Origin: Lunularia cruciata
Lineage: Eukaryota > Streptophyta > Marchantiopsida > Lunulariales > Lunulariaceae
Assembly: GCA_948567375.1 (NCBI GenBank)
Contig: OX419759.1
Span: forward strand, 39,409,493-39,473,492
DNA: 64,000 nucleotides
Direction: 5' to 3'
Notes under the pieces: model-generated
Told to the model about the DNA's origin: nothing
Database searches by the model: none
Seen by the model: only the letters and a program-made list of their open reading frames with translations
Shown here: one piece after another, positions 1 through 9,914 of the stretch
How positions within the stretch are numbered: position 1 is the stretch's first letter
Layout: every line of letters starts with the position of its first letter
Translations under genes and position numbers: made by a program

Positions 1-95
1 TATTTAATTGCAAAACAAGAGAAGAGAATCCAACAACTTCTATAAACTTTGTGGATTGGTAGAGAGGAGCACTACATCATCCGCATATAGTAGTG
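1..95 (-). pseudogene. LINE ORF2 fragment (A type, RT region), cut by window edge
   Basis: Read on the minus strand this matches the reverse-transcriptase segment around the YADD box of the LINE ORF2 copies elsewhere in the window (for example 62045-62140). Homology stops near 95. Bases 96-110 match nothing I recognise. It is a short dead fragment. Confidence 0.8.
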
Positions 96-110
96 AATAA
101 ACATACAGTA

Positions 111-272
111 TATGATAGAGATTAGTTTACATCAGACTGATTTGTTATAGATTGGTCAGATGCCCTAGGCTTTGGCCTAGGCTCACATTTCATGTGTTTT
201 GTATTGTTTTTCTAGCCTTTTGACTCTTTGGGTCTTCTGGGCTTTATATTTTATTGTTTCATTGTTTCATTG
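111..272 (+). mobile_element. 5'-truncated LINE, 3' end only, octamer tail
   Basis: Holds the last codons of ORF2, the stop, the 3' UTR hairpin (here with loop TTTG between CCTAGGC and GCCTAGG) and a tail of TTTCATTG units ending at 272. The hairpin stem is intact although the loop differs from the usual CCTT. Confidence 0.85.
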
Positions 273-366
273 GAGCATCAAGGAAAAAGTACAGGTCCTT
301 CACATATTCACAAATCTCAATCAAGTCCAGCAATGGAGATAGAGATCTGATGGTTACCTTCTTCCA
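273..366 (-). pseudogene. LINE ORF2 fragment (linker upstream of RT)
   Basis: Minus-strand match to the ORF2 stretch between endonuclease and RT (compare 62920-63010). It directly follows the tail of the previous element, so it is probably the older sequence that element inserted into. Confidence 0.7.
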
Positions 367-385
367 ACTCTATTTGAAAGAAGGT

Positions 386-472
386 AACTCCAACTTCATC
401 GATGATCTAGAGAGACTATTCATGGAAGCTAGAGCTACTGGTGTACATGTTGGCTCTTTGATGAAACATGCA
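386..472 (+). pseudogene. LINE ORF2 fragment (RT just before YADD)
   Basis: Plus-strand match to the RT segment that includes DDLE..LMEA. It joins abruptly at 473 to an ORF2 segment that should lie upstream of it, so the order is scrambled. Bases 367-385 are an unclear junction. Confidence 0.65.
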
Positions 473-2446
473 CTTGATCTCCCTTGCATTAGGTGGTATG
501 ATGCTGATTGCAAAATGGAAAGGATCAAAGCTATGGATAGGTCTCTTGATCAGATTGCACAAAATCAAGCCTTTGTTTCATACAGAAAGTTGGTGAAGTG
601 CAAAAAGTGAGCATTTTTGAGACTCAAGGGGGTTGAGTTGAGCATTGAACTGAGGAGCAATCCCAAGGCTGTTGGAAGAAGGTAACCATCAGATCTCCAT
701 CTCCATTGCTGGACCTGAATGAGCTTTGTGACTATGTGAAGGATCTGTACTTTTTCCTTAATGCTCCAAGCATGGCACCTTGCTTTGGATCTGCTCTCAC
801 CATCTCTGAAGCTGATGTCAAGTACCAATTGAAGAAGTTGGCCAATGGTAAGGCTGAAGACCTTGATGGACTATGTGTTGAACTTCTAAAGTGGGGCGGT
901 AGCCAACTGATTTTAGTACTCACTTCTCATTTGAATGAGGCAATCAAGTATGGTTTTCCTGATAGATGGTGCTTCAAGAAGGTAGTTCCTATTCACAAGT
1001 CTGGCCAAAGAGATATTGTCACCAATTACCATACCATACTTGTTGGTAGTGTCTTTGCCAAGTTGTATGGTCGAATTTTGGAGTCTAGGTTGAGCACTTG
1101 GGCTGAAAAGCACAAAATTTGAGCTAAGTGCCAAGCTGGTTTCAGATCAAGCTTTAGTACTTTGGACCACCTATTGGTACTCCATGTTTTGTGGTGAAAA
1201 TCCAAGGGGGTTGGGAGAGCTCTCTATGTTGCCTTTATTGATTTCAGGAAGGCCTTTGATAAGGTGTTGAGGAAATCTCTAAGTGAGAGACTCATTGAAG
1301 TGGGTGTTTCAGCTGATCTGATTGGTGCTATCTCTAGACTCTATGAGAAAGTGATTGTGAAACTTTCATCTTTGAGCTCTCAAGATGTCCTTAGCACAAT
1401 GGGTGTGATCCAAGGCTGCTCTCTATCTCCAACTCTGTTTGGAATCTTCATCAATGATCTAGAGAGTCTACTCATGGAAGCCAGAGCTACAGGTGTACAA
1501 GTTGGCTCTTTGATGATACATGCACTCCTTTATGCAGATTATGTAGTGCTTCTCTCCACAAATCCACAGAGTTTACAGAAGCTGTTGGATTCTCTACTTT
1601 GCTAAGAAGACATGGTGGCAAAAGGTGGAGAAAGTTCAAATTTTGTTTTTGTGTGATGAACTTGGGGTGAGGACTCAAACTCCTTATGTATTGATGCTTG
1701 CTGAAATTGGGTTTTTACCTCTTGAGGCTGAAGCTTTGTTTTTAGCTATCACATATGCCACTACGGTGAGGTCCATGGAGCATGAGAGACTTCCCTACCA
1801 AGCTTTTTGTGCCACTCTATCTGTCGGTTGGTATACAGATCTGGTTGCATGGGCCACAAGGTGGAATGTTTACGAGTGACATTGGAGGTTGGAGCCTATT
1901 GCACTACGAGAAGTGATCAAGGAGCAGTTCTTACTTTGCTTATGGCAGTTGCACGGTACCAAGATGGTGTTCTATCAGTTGTTTGTAAATCCTATGTTGG
2001 TGTATTGTGAGCAAAGTTATCTCTTGGCTAGGATTTCTACTTCACTTAGACATGTTATTACTCAATATAGAACTAGTTCTCATAGACTAGAAGTAGAACA
2101 AGGACGTTGGCAGCAGATAGAGCACTCCATGCGACTTTGCAAATTGTGTATTATGAGCAAAGTTGAGGATGAGCATCATGTGCTGATTTTTTGCCCTTGT
2201 TACATGCAGATTAGAGTTAGACATCAAATTACTTGTAGTGATTTCTCAACTCTCTTACAGGTTAAAGCTTTAGCGTTAGGGAAGTACATGATAGAGGTTA
2301 GTTTACATGGGACCAATTTGTTACAGATAGGAGAGATGCCCTAGGCCCTTTCCTAGGCTCACATTTCATGTGTTTTATATTGTGTTTCCAGCCTTTTGAC
2401 TCTTTGGGTCTTTCGGGCTTTATATTTCATTGTTCATTGTTCATTG
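473..2446 (+). pseudogene. LINE ORF2 (B type), 5'-truncated and internally deleted
   Basis: Starts in the linker between the endonuclease and RT domains, runs through RT (AFIDFRKAFD, GVIQGCSLSP), then jumps at about 1602 from just after the YAD box to the region near KTWWQK, deleting the RT thumb. It continues through the CCHC knuckle to a stop at 2342-2344, then 3' UTR and three TTCATTG-type tail units ending at 2446. Several stops and frameshifts are present, including a TGA where other copies have CGA in KIRAKC (near 1120), and YADD is altered to YADY. It cannot encode an active enzyme. Confidence 0.85.
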
Positions 2447-2713
2447 CTTTTGCAATCAAACAAAGATGGAGGTGAACCTTGACAAGTCCAAGGTGATTGT
2501 GGTGGGTTCTAAAGGTGTCACACCTTTCTTTTTTGATGGATAGCAATTGGAGCAAGTGGACAATACCAATGGCTGAGGATTGGAGGAGTTGCTACACCTT
2601 GCTTCCTTGCTGTTTGTTACTTTGCTCCATTGACATCACCAATCTATTCAAGCGGATCTCTCAACACCATGCAGCCTTTCCACTCCTTGACAAAGGATGT
2701 GTTGGAATGTTCT
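2447..2713 (+). pseudogene. Scrambled LINE ORF2 pieces: RT segment fused to endonuclease segment
   Basis: 2447-2557 matches the RT region after YADD (MEVNLDKSK). At 2553-2557 it switches to the endonuclease segment (WLRIGGVATPCF), which belongs about 650 codons upstream. The five bases CAAGT are shared by both parents at the switch. At about 2713 the sequence switches back to RT. A short open frame across the piece is a by-product. Confidence 0.75.
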
Positions 2714-3714
2714 ACTGTATATAGATGATGTAGTGCTCCTCTCTACCAATCCACAAAGTTTATAGAAGTTGTTGGATTCTCTTCTCTTGTTTTGCAATCA
2801 AACAAAGATGGAGGTGAACCTTGACAAGTCCAAGGTGATTGTGGTGGGTTCTAAAGGTGTCACACCTTTCTTTTTTGATGGACAGCAATTGGAGCAAGTT
2901 TCTTCTTATAAGTACTTGGGCCTTGAGTTTTCTCATGACTATAGTTGGTCTACTTGTGTGAAGATGAGAATCAATGCTGGTTTTAGAGCTTTGTATTCAC
3001 TCATGAATTGCTCTAGACTTGCTCATCTTACCACATGGGAGTTGAAGAAGGTGTTGTTCAGATCTCTTGTGCAGCTGGTAGTTCTCTATGGTACTCAGAT
3101 TTGAGGTCCAAGTACTAAGAAGACATGGTGGCAAAAGGTGGAGAAAATTTAGAAATTGTTTTTGTGTGATGAACTTGGAGTGAGGACTCAAACTCCTTAT
3201 GTATTGTTGCTTGCTGAAACTGGGTTTTTGCCTCTTGAGACTGAAGCTTTGTTCTTGGCTCTCACATATACCACTAAGGTGAGGTCCATGGAGCATGAGA
3301 GACTTCCCTACCAAGCTTTCTGTGCCACTCTATCTATGGGTTGGTATACAGATCTGATTGCATGGGCCACAAGGTGGAATATTTCTGAGCGACATTAGAG
3401 ATTGGAGCCTATTGCACTTTGAGAGGTGATCAAGAAGCAGTTCTTACTTCACTTATGGCAGCAACCCGGTACCAAGATGGTGTTCTATCAGCAGTTTGTA
3501 AATCCTATGTTGGTGTATTGTGAGCAAGATTATCTCTTGGCTCGGATTTTTACTTCACTTAGACATGTTATCGCTCAATATAGAACTAGTTCTCATAGAC
3601 TAGAAGTAGAACAAGGACGTTGGCAGCAGATAGAGCACTCCATGCGACTTTGCAAATTGTGTATTATGAGCAAAGTTGAGGATGAGCATCATGTGTTTGT
3701 TGATTGCCCTTGTT
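2714..3714 (+). pseudogene. LINE ORF2 (A type), RT to CCHC, 3' end replaced
   Basis: Matches ORF2 from the YADD box (here degenerate) to the CCHC knuckle, with several internal stops. It breaks off at 3714 just after the knuckle, where a minus-strand LINE tail begins, so its own stop and 3' UTR are missing. Confidence 0.8.
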
Positions 3715-4654
3715 GAACAATGAAATATTAAGCCCGAAAGACCCAAAGAGTCAAAAGGCTAGAAACACAATACAAAACACATGAAATGTGAGCCTAGGCA
3801 AGGGCCTAGGGTATCTAACCAATCTGTAACAAATTGGTCCGCTGTAAACTAACCTCTGTCATGTACTTCCCTAACGCTAAAGCTTCAACCTGTAAGAGAG
3901 TAGAGAAGTCACTACAAGTAATCCGATGTCTAACTCTAATCTGCATGTAACAAGGGCAATCAACAAACACATGATGCTCATCCTCAACTTTGCTCATAAT
4001 ACACAATTTGCAAAGTCGCATGGAGTGCTCTATCTGTTGCCAACGTCCTTGGTCTACTTCTAGTCTATGAGAACAAGTTCTATATTGAGCAATAACATGT
4101 CTAAGTGAAGTAGAAATCCTAGCCAAGAGATAATCTTGCTCACAATACACCAACATAGGATTTACAAACTGTTGATAGAACACCATCTTGGTACCGGGCT
4201 GCTGCCATAAGCGAAGTTAGAACTGCAAAACTGCAACTCTTTGTTTGATTGCAAAAGCAAAGTAGAGAATCCAACAGCTTCTGTAAACTCTGTGGATTTG
4301 TGGAGAAAAGCACTACATCATCTGCATAAAGGAGTGCATGTATCATCAAAGAGCCAACCTGTACACCTGTAGCTCCAGCTTCCATGAGTAGACTCTCTAG
4401 ATCATCGATGAAGATTCCGAACAGAGTTGGAGATTGAGAGCAGCCTTGGATCACACCCATTGTGCTAAGGACATCTTGAGAGCTCAAAGATGAAAGTTTC
4501 ACAATCACTTTCTCATAGAGTCTAGAGATAGTACCAATCAGATCAGCTAAAACACCCACTTCAATGAGTCTCTCACTTAGAGATTTCCTGAGCTCCTTAT
4601 CAAAGGTCTTCTTGACATCAATAAAGGCAACATAGAGAGCTCTCCCAACACCCT
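3715..4654 (-). mobile_element. LINE copy, minus strand, internally deleted ORF2
   Basis: On the minus strand: tail and 3' UTR at 3715-3805, ORF2 stop at 3806-3808, the C-terminal part with CCHC to about 4226, a deletion of about 200 codons, then RT (YADD, GVIQGC) from 4241 to 4654. Its 3' end faces the 3' part of the preceding plus-strand copy, making an inverted repeat of ORF2 C-terminal sequence with arms near 3430-3714 and 3950-4226. Confidence 0.8.
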
Positions 4655-4655
4655 T

Positions 4656-5386
4656 GACATGAGAACATGAAGGAAACATCATTCAAGATATTGAAGGATT
4701 CACTCTTGTTGGTTCAACCTGGAACAAGCGAAGACAACACAAAGGAAGGGGCTTTGGAGGTATTGCTACTTACGTCAGATTTGGCTTTGAGGAATCAGTC
4801 TCTTTGATAGGTCAAGATTCAAGTGGACAATACTAATGGCTGAGGATTGGAGGAGTTGCCACACCTTGCTTCATTGCTGTTTGTTACTTTGCCCCGTTGA
4901 CATCACCAATCTATTCAAGTGGACTTCTCAACACCATGCAGCCTTTCCATTCCTTGACAAAGGATGTGTTAGAGTTTCAAAGTAAAGGTGCAGTACTTGT
5001 TCTTGGTGATTTCAATGCTAGGATCCAAGCCTCTGAGATCTCTGACTTGAGTGACCTTGAGAATGATTCTTTCCACAGCTTGATAGACCATTCTAGTGCT
5101 TGGTCACGCTCTTTCAAAGATCCTATATCCCACTCCATGAGTGAGTACTTTTTGAGCTTTGGTGCCAATTGTAGCTTGAAGATCTTGAATGACCTTTCTC
5201 AATTTCCAAAAACTTGTAAAAGCACATGCTTTGCCTCAAGTGGATCAAGCACCATAGATTATATGCTCACTTCAGCTAATGATATCCATCTTGTCTCACA
5301 TTTTGCTGTTTTAGATCCTCAACCAGAATCAGACCATGCACCTCTATCTTGTACCATCCTTCTTCCTTGCCTCAATAGAACCACAT
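4656..5386 (+). pseudogene. LINE ORF2 endonuclease domain (B type)
   Basis: Encodes most of the AP-endonuclease domain, including LGDFNARIQ and the distal SDHAPLS box. A CAA-to-TAA change near 4832 interrupts it. It ends at 5386, where a minus-strand LINE tail is inserted after NRTT. The N-terminal WNVHG box is missing. Confidence 0.8.
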
Positions 5387-6096
5387 GACAATGAACAATG
5401 AAATATAAAGCCCGAAAGACCCAAAGAGTCAAAAGGCTGGAAACACAATACAAAACACATGAAATGTGAGCCTAAGCAGGGGACTAGGGCATCTAACCAA
5501 TCTCTAACAAATTGGTCCAATGTAAACTAACCTCTGTCATGTACTTCCCTAATGCTAAAGCTTCAACGTGTTAGAGAGTTGAGAAATCACCACAAGTAAT
5601 CTGATGTCTAACTCTTATCTGTATGTAACAAGGGCAATCAACAAACACATGATGCTCATCCTCAACTTTGCTCATAATACACAATTTGCAAAGTTGCATG
5701 GAGTGCTCTATTTGCTGCCAACATCCTTGTTCTACTTCTAGTCTATGAGAACTAGTTCTATATTGAGCAATAACATGTCTAAGTGAAGTAGAAATCCTAG
5801 CCAAGAGATAATCTTGCTCACAATACACCAACATAGGATTTACAAACTCCTGATATAACACCATCTTGTTATCGGGCTGCTGCCATAAGCAAAGTAAGAA
5901 TTGCTCCTTGATCACCTCTTGAAGTACAATAGGCTCCAATCTCCAATGTCGCTCACAAACATTCCACCTTGTGGCCCATGCAATCAGATCTGTATACCAA
6001 CCAATAGATAGAGTGGCACAAAAAGCTTGGTAGGGAAGTCTCTCATGCTCCATGGACCTCACCTTAGTGGCATATATGAGAGCCAAGAACAAAGAG
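5387..6096 (-). mobile_element. LINE 3' portion, minus strand, interrupted at 6096
   Basis: Tail at 5387-5402, stop near 5484-5486, then the ORF2 C-terminal region with CCHC, open for about 170 codons. The copy is interrupted at 6096 by a plus-strand LINE and resumes at 7503-7552. The flanking CAAAG on both sides is a likely 4-5 bp target-site duplication. Confidence 0.85.
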
Positions 6097-7502
6097 TCCT
6101 CAAGAAGGAGCTCTCAAGATGTTCTTAGCACAATGGGTGTGATTCAACGTTGCTCTCTATCCCCAATATTGTTTAGAATCTTCATCGATGATGTAGAGAG
6201 GGTGCTTGTCAAAGCTGGAGCTATAGGTGTACAGGTTGGCTCCTTGATAATACATGCACTACTATATGCGGATAATGAAGTGCTCCTCTCTACCAATCCA
6301 CAAAGTTTACACAAGTTGTTGGATTCTCTTCTCTTGTTTTGCAATGAAACAAAGATGGAGGTGAACCTTGACAAGTCCAAGGTGATTGTGCTGGGTTCTA
6401 AAGGTGTCACACCTTTCTTTTCTGATGCACATCAATTGGAGCAGGTTTCTTCTTACAAGTACTTGGGCCTTGAGTTTTCTCATGACTATAGTTGGTCTAC
6501 TTGTGTGAAGATGAGAATCAATGCAGGCTTTAGAGCTTTGTATTCACTCATGAACTGCTCTAGACTTGCTCACCTTACCACATGGGAGTTGAAGAAGGTG
6601 TTGTTCAGATCTCTTGTGCAGCCGGTGGTTCTCTATGGTGCTCAGATTTGGGGTCCAAGTACTAAGAAGACATGGTGGCAAAAGGTGGAGAAAATTCAGA
6701 AATTGTTTTTGTGTGATGAACTTGGAGTGAGGACTCAAACTCCTTATGTATTGCTGCTTGCTGAAACTGGGTTTTTGCCTCTTGAGGCTGAAGCTTTGTT
6801 CTTGGCTCTCACATATGCCACTAAGGTGAGGTCCATGGAGCATGAGAGACTTCCCTACCAAGCTTTCTGTGCCACTCTATCTATTGGTTGGTATACATAT
6901 CTAATTGCATGGGCTACAAGGTGGAATGTTTGTGAGCGACATTGGAGATCGGAGCCTTTTGCACTTCGAGAGGTGATCAAGGAGCAGTTCTTACTTTGCT
7001 TATGGCAGCAACTTGGTACCAAGATGGTGTTCTATCAGCAGTTTGTAAATCCTATGTTGGTGTATTATGAGCAAGATTATCTCTTGGCTAGGATTTCTAC
7101 TTCACTAAGACATGTTATCGCTCAATATAGAACTAGTTCTCATAGACTAGAAGTAGAACAAGGATGTTGGTAGTAGATAGAGCACTCCATGCGACTTTGC
7201 AAATTGTGTATTATGAGCAAAGTTGAGGATGAGCATCATGTGTTTGTTGATTGCCCTTGTTATATGCAGATTAGAGTTAGACATTAGATTACTTATAGTG
7301 ACTTCTCAACTCTCTTACAGGTTGAAGCTTTAGCATAAAGGAAGTACATGACAGAGGTAGGTTTACATCGGACCAATTTGTTAGAGATTGGTCCGATGCC
7401 CTAGGCCCTTGCCAAGGCTCACATTTCATGTGTATTGTATTGTGTTTCGAGCCTTTTGACTCTTTGGATCTTTCGGGCTTTATATTTCATTGTTCATTGT
7501 TC
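6097..7502 (+). mobile_element. 5'-truncated LINE inserted in a minus-strand LINE
   Basis: Begins inside RT at LSSQDVLSTMGV and runs through a degenerate YADN box, thumb and CCHC to a stop at 7402-7404, then 3' UTR and heptamer tail to 7502. The frame is open to 7173, where CAG has become TAG; a TAA follows in the last codons. The YADD change to YADN would kill RT. It sits between the halves of the minus-strand copy with a CAAAG duplication. Confidence 0.85.
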
Positions 7503-7552
7503 AAAGCTTCAGCCTCAAGAGGAAAAACCTTGTTTCAACAAGCAGCAGTACA
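7503..7552 (-). pseudogene. LINE ORF2 fragment, continuation of the 5387-6096 copy
   Basis: Fifty bases matching ORF2 upstream of the 6096 breakpoint (LLAETGFLPLEAEAL region, read on the minus strand). It ends where the 5' UTR of the large A element starts. Confidence 0.75.
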
Positions 7553-9050
7553 ATATTTTTTTCGAAGGTTTGAGAGAGGAGATTTTCCCGAAAATTCAGA
7601 AACTCATATCTCAGCACTTGCTCATCCAAAACTTTCGATTTTGGTCTCGTTTGAAGCGCCTTGCCAAGAGCTTTCCATGGACACCAAGAAGGCACGATTC
7701 TGAGCCTTGTTGCGAAAGTTATGGGTACTTGAATTTTCTGACACAGGTTCAATATTTGAGAGTTCGTTTCTTCATCACCAAGAGTCCAAATTGAGTGATT
7801 TTTGTGGCATTGGATGCGCCTTGAAGAGCTCTTTCGATTGATATAAAGCATGCTGGAAACCCACATCTGTGCAGAGAGTTACAAGGATTCGAATTCTGTC
7901 ATCTTGGGCAGATTTTAGGGTTTGGACTATCAATTCGAATGACTGTATCTCTGCCACTACTTGGACAAATGGAGTGATTGAAGTCTCATTAGAAGCGCTA
8001 TGCTGAGAGCTTTCTTTCAAGGTAAAGCTTGTCCAGTTTGGAGCAGTACTCAGGGAGATCTGGATTTTTCAATTCTGAGAAAGTTTTGAGTAGTCCTTGT
8101 TATTGTGCGAGAATTGGAAAGGCTATTGCTCTGTGGTCACAAGTGAAAATCCAGTGAAAGTTGCTGCATCAGAATCTATGATTTCCAAGCTCTCTTTCAA
8201 GGCCAAGCTCGCAGCACATGGAGGTCTGAGCAAGCAGTGGTGGTAATTCTCATTCTGTCACATCTCGTGCATCTTGGTGTTTGGAGTACCAACTTTGCAG
8301 TGCCAGTTCTCCTCACTCACAGATCCAATCCAGGTGATTCTTGAGTCATAAGAACCACATGGTCATAGGCTTTCTATTAAGTCCATACTTGAAAGATTTG
8401 GATATCCAACGCAGATGATATGACCATTTGTTTCACTGTAGCACTTGCAACTACATGGTGTTAAAATCTGCACATGTGAAGTAGGATTGCTCTGTACTTA
8501 TAGGTCCAAATCAAGTGGTTTTTGTGGCAATAGAACAAGCATTGTGCAAGGTTTCTATAGAGTTTTGATTTGTAGAAATTGAAGGTCAGATAAGGAAGTT
8601 GTGATAGTTTTAAATCTGTGACTCTTTGGACATCATAACATTGTGAAGTGCAAATTCAAGCTATTGTATCTTTGTACTCAATGATCCAAATGAAGTGATC
8701 TTTGTGTCTTTAGAATCAGCTCCCTCAGACCTTTAGACTGAAAATTGATTGCTATAGGTTAGGTCACAAATTAGAAGCTCTAGGTCCCTCAAATTTCGCA
8801 GCCTTTGGTATCTATGTGCACTGCAGATTTGAAAGATAGTATCTTTGCACTCACATATTCAAATGAGATGATTCTTATCTCATTAGAATCAGTTTTTCAA
8901 GGTCTTTACTTCAACACCAGCCTAGTAGTGCTTATTGTAAAACAGTAGTGCTTATTGTAAAACAGTAGTGCTACCTACTTGAAAATCCTAAAGTTTTGGT
9001 GTTGGAAGTAAAACTTCCAGATTGACCGTGAGTGATAAGTGATTGTCACA
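7553..9050 (+). repeat. LINE A 5' UTR made of about eight ~179-bp modules
   Basis: A recurring phrase, roughly TCCAAATG-AGTGAT-TTTGT-TCATTAGAA-C followed by a CAAGAGCTTT-like stretch, begins near 7625, 7785, 7964, 8143, 8323, 8505, 8685 and 8858. Most spacings are 179-182 bp; the first is 160 and the last 173. The modules are strongly diverged. No protein-coding potential is convincing. It is probably the promoter-bearing 5' UTR, like monomer arrays of mouse L1, but promoter activity is inference. Confidence 0.75.
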
Positions 9051-9890
9051 ATGGAGGAGTCCAAGATGGTGAAAGACATTGCTGATATAGCCATGAAGCA
9101 ACAACAATTAGCTGAAATGTATAGGAAAGCAAATGATTTCCACAAGGACCTTAGAAGCTTCATGGCACCTATGTCCCAGTGCATGAGTACTCTCATGACT
9201 GATATGGAATTTGTAAAGGTTGAGATCAGTAGTGTCAAAGAGTCTTTGAACCTAGTCAATCAAGAGATTCAAGACCTCAAGAAGAGTTTTATCTCTTTGT
9301 TAACATCAACCAAGGGGATGGTTGATGCTACCGAGAAAGTTGCTTCCTTGGGAGCACAAGCCAACGATATTGCTACACAAGGCGGAGGGCTCCAACAGAT
9401 TGTGGACACATTAGAAGTGAAGATGAAGTCTTATGCTGAAGCTACTAAGGTGGCTCAAATCTCTTGCTTGCAAGAGCATGAGGTTGAGAAGGAGAACCAA
9501 TTGGTCAGAATGAAGAACTTGAGAATTTCAGGTTTGCCAGAGACTGAGAAGGAAGACACCAAGGCCATAGTATGTGAGTTTATTGCTGATTCTTTGAGAG
9601 TCCATGATCCTCAGATTTTGCAAGCATATAGATTGGGACAACAAGGTGCACAACCAAGAAGCATTTTGGTGAGGTTTGGCTCAGAAACTCAAAGGAATAC
9701 AGTGATGGATAGCAAGGCTATACTGAAGGGGCGGCGTATTTGGTTGGACCCTGATCTCACACCTCTCCAATGGCAAGCAAAGAAGGGAGAATTAGCAAAA
9801 GTGAAGGAGGCTCAACAAGCAGGTTTTGTTGCATTCTTGAGAGACAATAGAGCTGTGATCACCCAAAGGAAGTTGTCAACTACCGCATAG
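9051..9890 (+). CDS. LINE A ORF1 protein, coiled coil plus L1-ORF1p-like domain
   Basis: A 279-residue protein starting at ATG 9051; the frame is open a few codons upstream but without an ATG. Residues 1 to about 150 are rich in heptad-like hydrophobic spacing, consistent with a trimer-forming coiled coil. Residues about 155-235 carry LRISGLPE and RSILVRFGSE, which resemble the RRM-like core of L1 ORF1p. The remainder (GRRIWLDPDLTP, then LAKVKEAQQAGF) resembles its C-terminal domain. The expected role is cytoplasmic RNA binding and chaperoning of the element RNP. There is no CCHC knuckle, unlike typical angiosperm L1 ORF1. It ends with TAG, in frame with ORF2. Intact; function inferred from family resemblance. 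Confidence 0.85.
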   Translation: MEESKMVKDIADIAMKQQQLAEMYRKANDFHKDLRSFMAPMSQCMSTLMTDMEFVKVEISSVKESLNLVNQEIQDLKKSFISLLTSTKGMVDATEKVASLGAQANDIATQGGGLQQIVDTLEVKMKSYAEATKVAQISCLQEHEVEKENQLVRMKNLRISGLPETEKEDTKAIVCEFIADSLRVHDPQILQAYRLGQQGAQPRSILVRFGSETQRNTVMDSKAILKGRRIWLDPDLTPLQWQAKKGELAKVKEAQQAGFVAFLRDNRAVITQRKLSTTA

Positions 9891-9914
9891 CAATTCCAGA
9901 CCCTTAGAGTGTTG
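9888..9914 (+). promoter_or_regulatory. ORF1/ORF2 junction of LINE A: in-frame TAG with CAATTC context
   Basis: ORF1 ends in TAG followed by CAATTC, and the same frame stays open through 9914 into ORF2 (resuming at 14988 after the insert) with no ATG at the ORF2 start. This matches the tobamovirus leaky-stop context TAG-CAA-TTA at eight of nine bases. ORF2 may therefore be made by read-through. The nested B element inserted at the last bases of this junction. Confidence 0.6.

Noticed and set aside
2427-2446. Short direct repeats such as TTCATTG arrays as CRISPR-like arrays
   Set aside because: There are no spacers; the units are contiguous and always follow the LINE 3' UTR.
7428-8020. Overlapping open frames on both strands around the LINE A 5' start
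   Set aside because: They span the boundary between a LINE tail and a 5' UTR, overlap each other and resemble no protein.
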